A DNA stretch of 8,361 bases, from NCBI GenBank assembly GCA_029858245.1, contig JAOUFL010000098.1, positions 1-8,361 of the forward strand, given 5' to 3'. The translations under genes were made by a program, and so were the position numbers. The DNA is from Candidatus Zixiibacteriota bacterium. GTDB taxonomy: Bacteria; Zixibacteria; MSB-5A5; RBG-16-43-9. The notes under the pieces were generated by a model, which had not been told where the DNA came from, did not search any database, and worked only from the letters and a program-made list of their open reading frames with translations. Shown here piece after piece: positions 5,719 to 8,361 of the stretch; positions within the stretch are counted from its first letter, which is position 1; each line of letters starts with the position of its first letter.

Positions 5719-5935
5719 ATTTCCCCCTCTCCGTTATTTGGACTTGAGAAGTTAAAACGAGTTTTTCTCTCCTCAAGCCTGGTGTGCTGCAACTTCGGTT
5801 CTTCATAAATTTGTTTTTGCAACTTATATGCCAATTTTATAAATTCTATTTTATGTTGCTATCCCCTTGCTTATTAATCAATTGCCAAATTATTGTTTGA
5901 GTTGCAATTCCTTGCCTTTTCAATTTCTTGAAAAA
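5700..5935 (-). pseudogene. Possible frameshifted small-gene remnant
   Basis: Two overlapping minus-strand open stretches read like protein but lack a start. The upstream one (5849-5935, 29 codons) contains KRQGIATQTIIWQLINKQGD. The downstream one (5703-5858, 52 codons, stop 5700-5702) contains FIKLAYKLQKQIYEEPKLQH. They overlap at an AAAA run near 5850-5853, and adding one A there would join them into a continuous frame of about 78 residues. No SD or ATG lies at the 5' end and I recognise no family. In AT-rich DNA, open runs of this size can arise by chance, so this is tentative. Confidence 0.22.
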
Positions 5936-6116
5936 TTATTCCTGTTTTACGGTAAAATATTCCACCCCCTAAGATTTAGTAAAATGCCACTTTATCCCCC
6001 CTGATGGTGGAGCTTTTTGCATTACTTGTATAAAAACTTAGGTGGAGTACCTTGCTACAGTTTGTTATCTCTTAGCTGTAGGGTTGGGTTGGGAGCCCCG
6101 CCTATGAGGTTACCTT

Positions 6117-6323
6117 TTATCCTCTCTTCCATTGGCAGAAAATACATCCGCCTAATTCCGGGGCGTAATTATAGCATTTTTCGTAACTGCCAAAGGGAAT
6201 TTTACCATCAAAGGCAAAACAATCCAGGTCCATATCCTTGCAGGGTATTTCATTATAGTCCCGGATAACCCTTTCCTCAAAAGAAACAACACCCAGGAGT
6301 TTATTTAAGGAATTTTCTCTCAT
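6117..6323 (-). CDS. Five-cysteine small protein, 68 aa, unknown function
   Basis: The product has a short helical N-terminal part (to about residue 24). A compact cysteine-bearing part follows, with C28 (EIPCKD), C35 (LDCFAFDG), C50 (YEKCYNY) and a CxxC at C60/C63 (GGCIFCQWKRG). The spacing C-x6-C-x14-C-x9-C-x2-C could bind zinc or an iron-sulfur centre, or form disulfides. There is no signal peptide, which favours a cytoplasmic metal site. An in-frame stop lies a few codons upstream of the ATG at 6321-6323, so the frame is closed, but there is no good SD. It stands alone between a gene-poor stretch and a repeat cluster, so it may be expressed weakly or be the surviving end of a longer gene. 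I do not recognise the family. Confidence 0.5.
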   Translation of the reverse strand: MRENSLNKLLGVVSFEERVIRDYNEIPCKDMDLDCFAFDGKIPFGSYEKCYNYAPELGGCIFCQWKRG

Positions 6324-6339
6324 TCGGATGCTATGTTGA

Positions 6340-6424
6340 CCTCACCCTGACCGTTCGGCTGTCTTCGACCCTGAGCTCAGACAGAAGGGAGCTCACGACG
6401 AAGCCCTCTCCTGCAAGGAGAGGG
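6340..6424. repeat. Composite palindromic intergenic repeat
   Basis: Several palindromes are packed together: CTGAGCTCAG (6371-6380, perfect 10-bp palindrome) inside a segment running from CTTCG (6363-6367) to CGAAG (6398-6402), then CCCTCTCCT-GCA-AGGAGAGGG (6404-6424, perfect 9-bp arms). Blocks such as TCACCCTGACC and CCCTCTCC-hairpin resemble dispersed intergenic repeats I know from many uncultured bacterial genomes. The mosaic suggests one repeat inserted inside another. Confidence 0.6.
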
Positions 6425-6434
6425 GAAAGCTTTT

Positions 6435-6562
6435 GCGAGGCTAAAGCCTCGCACTACGTTATTTTCTGCCTACTATATACTCGCGCTACTATCTACTTAT
6501 TATGGAAGGCTGAAGCCTTCCGCTACATTATTCAAAAAACGGGAGGGGACAAGCCCCTCCCC
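6435..6562. repeat. Cluster of three related hairpin repeats with changing arms
   Basis: Unit 1: GCGAGGC-TAAA-GCCTCGC (6435-6452), then ACTACGTTATT. Unit 2: GGAAGGC-TGAA-GCCTTCC (6504-6521), then GCTACATTATT. Unit 3: GGGAGGGG-ACAAG-CCCCTCCC (6541-6561), then CCTACTAAAA. Arms differ between units but each pairs perfectly, while the loop (purine-rich, nAA before GCC) and the CTAC tail are kept. A tail-like CTACTTATTATG (6493-6504) just before unit 2 looks like the end of a fourth, eroded unit. This is typical of a REP-like repeat family kept as structure. Confidence 0.75.
6534..6561 (-). terminator. Intrinsic terminator of the kinase/NtrC-type operon
   Basis: Read on the minus strand, GGGAGGGG-CTTGT-CCCCTCCC forms an 8-bp GC-rich stem followed by G and six T (plus-strand AAAAAA at 6534-6539). 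It begins about 64 nt after the stop of the NtrC-family gene (6626) and points the right way. It is the third hairpin of the repeat cluster, apparently doing service as a terminator. Confidence 0.75.
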
Positions 6563-6625
6563 TACTAAAAAATTATCTTTAGCAAAGACTTGCAGTGAAC
6601 GTTGGGTTGTGCTCTTAGCATCTTA

Positions 6626-7990
6626 TCATTCTTTTTCTTCCTTTAATCCATATTCCTGAAGTTTATTCCGCAGGGTGCGGGAGGAAACACCCAGTATCTC
6701 TGCTGCTTTGGTCTTGTTTCCGGCATGAGCATCCAGGGTTTTTAAAATCAAAGCTTTCTCCATCTCTGCAATGGTACAGCCTACTTTTAATCCGGAGTCG
6801 TCATAATCCGCTTTTCTAAAAAATAGCTCTTTCGGGAAATCATCCGGCGTCAGAATTTTATTTTTAGTAGTTACCACTGCTCTTTCGAGATAGTTTTCAA
6901 TCTCCCTGACATTACCGGGCCAGTGATACTCCATAAAAAGTTTATTTACCTTTTCTGAGAATCCCTGAACATTCCGGTTATTTTCCTGATTATATTTCTG
7001 TAAAAAATGCTGGACTAATAAAGCGATATCCTCCTTCCTCTCCCTTACCGGCGGTAAATGAATGGGAATCACGTTCAGGCGAAAGAAGAGGTCTTCTCTA
7101 AAATTCCCCTTTTTTATCTCCTCTTCCACGTTTCTATTGGAAGTGGAGATAATCCTTACGTCCACCTGAATAGACTGGCCTGAGCCTACTCTTTCAAATT
7201 CCCGTTCCTGAAGAACTCTCAGCAGTTTAGCCTGCAGACCCGGAGGCATCTCGCTTATCTCATCCAGAAGCAGCGTTCCGCCATCTGCCATTTCGAACCT
7301 GCCCCTGGTCTGGCGTAAAGCACCGGTAAACGCTCCTTTCTCGTGCCCGAATAGTTCGGATTCCACCAGACCTTCAGGGAGTGCCGCACAATTGATCTTG
7401 ATGAAAGGGCCATCTTTTCGCGAGCTGTTATAATGAATCGCTTTGGCTATGAGTTCCTTGCCGGTACCCGATTCTCCGGCAAGAAAAACTGACGACCGGC
7501 TGTCGGCAATCATATCCACCATCTCAAAAACTTTCTGCATCTGCGGCGATTTTCCGACGATATTCTGAAACCTGTATTTCCCGGCGACCTCAGACTTTAA
7601 CATCCGGTTTTCGATAATCAGTTTTTTATACTCAAAGGCTTTTTTCACCACCAGCTCGATTTCATCTGCGGAAAAAGGCTTCATTATGTAATCGAATGCC
7701 CCCAATTTCATAGCCTCGACTGCGTTCTCAACCGTGCCGTAGGCAGTCATCATTACTACCTTGATATCCGGAGAATTCTCCCTGGCTGCTTTCAAAAGCT
7801 CCATCCCCCCTAACTTAGGCATCCTGATATCGGAGACTATAACGTCATACTCCTTCAGCTTCAGCTTATCCAGGGCTTCATCACCACTCGAGGCTAAATC
7901 TACCAGATATTCCGAACGGGTTAAGGTCTCTTTCAGGAAATCCTTCATCAAATTGTCATCGTCCACAACTAAAATTCTTTTTTCTAACAA
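6626..7990 (-). CDS. NtrC-family sigma-54-dependent response regulator
   Basis: The 454-aa product has all three domains of the family. Receiver (1-120): D10/D11, phosphoacceptor D54 (IVSDIRMP), T82 and K104 (MKPF). AAA+ domain (about 141-370): Walker A GESGTGKE (172-179), the sigma-54 contact loop GAFTGA (219-224), Walker B GGTLLLDE (237-244), and WPGNVREIEN (357-366). Fis-type helix-turn-helix (about 405-446): NKTKAAEILGVSSRTLRNKL. When phosphorylated it should oligomerise on enhancers and use ATP to open sigma-54 promoters. All catalytic residues are intact and the length is normal. The start is TTG at 7988-7990, supported by AGAGG 7 nt upstream. The kinase gene ends 26 nt before it, so they form a pair. 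Relatives are called NtrC, AtoC, ZraR or FlgR. Sequence alone does not say which, and its link to the flagellar block is only by proximity. Confidence 0.95.
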   Translation of the reverse strand: MLEKRILVVDDDNLMKDFLKETLTRSEYLVDLASSGDEALDKLKLKEYDVIVSDIRMPKLGGMELLKAARENSPDIKVVMMTAYGTVENAVEAMKLGAFDYIMKPFSADEIELVVKKAFEYKKLIIENRMLKSEVAGKYRFQNIVGKSPQMQKVFEMVDMIADSRSSVFLAGESGTGKELIAKAIHYNSSRKDGPFIKINCAALPEGLVESELFGHEKGAFTGALRQTRGRFEMADGGTLLLDEISEMPPGLQAKLLRVLQEREFERVGSGQSIQVDVRIISTSNRNVEEEIKKGNFREDLFFRLNVIPIHLPPVRERKEDIALLVQHFLQKYNQENNRNVQGFSEKVNKLFMEYHWPGNVREIENYLERAVVTTKNKILTPDDFPKELFFRKADYDDSGLKVGCTIAEMEKALILKTLDAHAGNKTKAAEILGVSSRTLRNKLQEYGLKEEKE

Positions 7991-8016
7991 TTCTTTTCCT
8001 CTCCCGCTTAATATTA

Positions 8017-8361
8017 TTATAGGTTTTGAGGTAAATAAATGGTAACGGTTGTACCCTTCCCCGGCTCGCTGTCTATATTTATTACCCCCTTATGTGCCTG
8101 AACGATCTTCTTCACCGTGGAAAGCCCTAAACCTGTTCCTTTCTCCTTGGTGGTGAAAAATGGCGTAAAAAGCTTGTTTTTCACCTCTTCGCTCATACCC
8201 GTTCCGTTATCTCTGACTTTCAGGCTTACCCTGTGCTCCATCGCATTAAATACTGCCTGGTCTCCGGTATCACCCTTCTCCAGCTTGGCAAATACCTGGA
8301 TCAGCCCTCTGTCCGGAATAGACTGGGATGCATTATGCAAAAGGTTCAAAACTACTTGCTT
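8017..8361 (-). CDS. Sensor histidine kinase, C-terminal part (gene runs off the right edge)
   Basis: The frame is open to the last base, so only the final 114 residues are visible. They form a complete-looking HATPase_c core: N box LNLLHNASQS (key Asn at visible residue 10), D box VRDNGTGM (D51), F box LFTPFFTTK (65-72), G box GTGLGLSTVKKIV (75-87) and the closing GKGTTVTIYLP. All ATP-binding motifs are intact, in contrast to the kinase-like protein at 2428-3186. The style is that of NtrB/AtoS/ZraS-type kinases. It ends 26 nt before the TTG of the NtrC-family gene and should be its cognate kinase. The His box and any sensor domain lie outside the window. A TTG at 8347-8349 is inside the N box and is not a true start. 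Confidence 0.95.
   Translation of the reverse strand, partial: KQVVLNLLHNASQSIPDRGLIQVFAKLEKGDTGDQAVFNAMEHRVSLKVRDNGTGMSEEVKNKLFTPFFTTKEKGTGLGLSTVKKIVQAHKGVINIDSEPGKGTTVTIYLPQNL

Larger units (their letters stand above)
5492..6116. other. Gene-poor intergenic stretch, about 625 bp
   Basis: No intact gene with a credible start is visible. It holds an imperfect hairpin just after the beta-barrel gene (arms 5521-5531 and 5549-5558), a perfect 10-bp inverted repeat (5683-5718) and a possible frameshifted remnant on the minus strand (5700-5935). Further along are two imperfect copies of GGTGGAG-N4-TTGC (6006-6020 and 6041-6055), a 6-bp inverted repeat CTACAG/CTGTAG (6055-6081) and a GGGTTGGGTTGGG run (6081-6093). 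No tRNA, CRISPR or convincing riboswitch was seen. Confidence 0.6.

Noticed and set aside
6017..6268. Plus-strand open frame of 83 codons across the 68-aa gene
   Set aside because: It has no ribosome site, runs antisense to the cysteine protein and has a composition that does not look like a folded protein.
6340..6562. CRISPR array
   Set aside because: The palindromes differ in sequence and spacing, there are no identical direct repeats with equal spacers, and no cas genes are nearby.
7761..8045. Plus-strand open frame of 94 codons over the receiver domain of the NtrC-type gene
   Set aside because: Antisense shadow of a certain gene, with low-complexity Ser/Phe-rich product.

Overview
The window looks like chromosome from a flagellated, diderm (outer-membrane) bacterium. 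A flagellar sigma-28 gene and a FlgN-type chaperone mark motility. An exported beta-barrel protein ending in Phe marks an outer membrane. DNA is moderately AT-rich, ribosome binding sites are strong GGAGG-like sites, and TTG starts are used at least twice. The intergenic hairpin repeats (arms of varying sequence around a similar loop, followed by CTAC) resemble dispersed repeats seen in uncultured candidate phyla. That lineage hint is a weak inference, and I do not assign a phylum.

Left part (2-4169, all minus strand, transcribed right to left): fliA (sigma-28); a 65-aa basic protein coupled to fliA by an ATGA overlap; a soluble sensor-less histidine-kinase-like protein with an intact His box but an eroded ATP lid; a PilZ-like protein; a stand-alone receiver; a 144-aa histidine-free helical protein whose start lies 1 nt after the receiver stop; a 46-aa single-pass membrane protein; and flgN at the left edge. 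A sigma-28-like promoter lies just upstream of fliA and a weaker one upstream of flgN. The layout suggests a late flagellar block in which sigma-28 is co-expressed with a His-Asp module and a possible c-di-GMP-type output. No recognisable FlgM anti-sigma factor is visible.

Middle (4269-6323): a doubtful two-helix membrane ORF (minus), then a plus-strand outer-membrane beta-barrel gene with a near-perfect sigma-70 promoter (TTGACA, 16 bp, TATAAT). About 625 bp without an intact gene follows, holding inverted repeats and a possible frameshifted gene remnant. After it comes a 68-aa five-cysteine protein (minus) of unknown function.

Right part (6340-8361): a cluster of palindromic repeats. One of them, read on the minus strand, makes a convincing intrinsic terminator for the next operon. 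That operon is a histidine kinase (only its C-terminal 114 residues are in the window) followed after 25 nt by a complete NtrC-family sigma-54 activator. Such pairs often control flagellar or nitrogen/stress genes in other bacteria, but no target can be read here.

The most interesting material is the unusual fliA-linked signalling block (coupled 65-aa protein, degenerate kinase, receiver plus helical partner) and the covarying hairpin repeat family.
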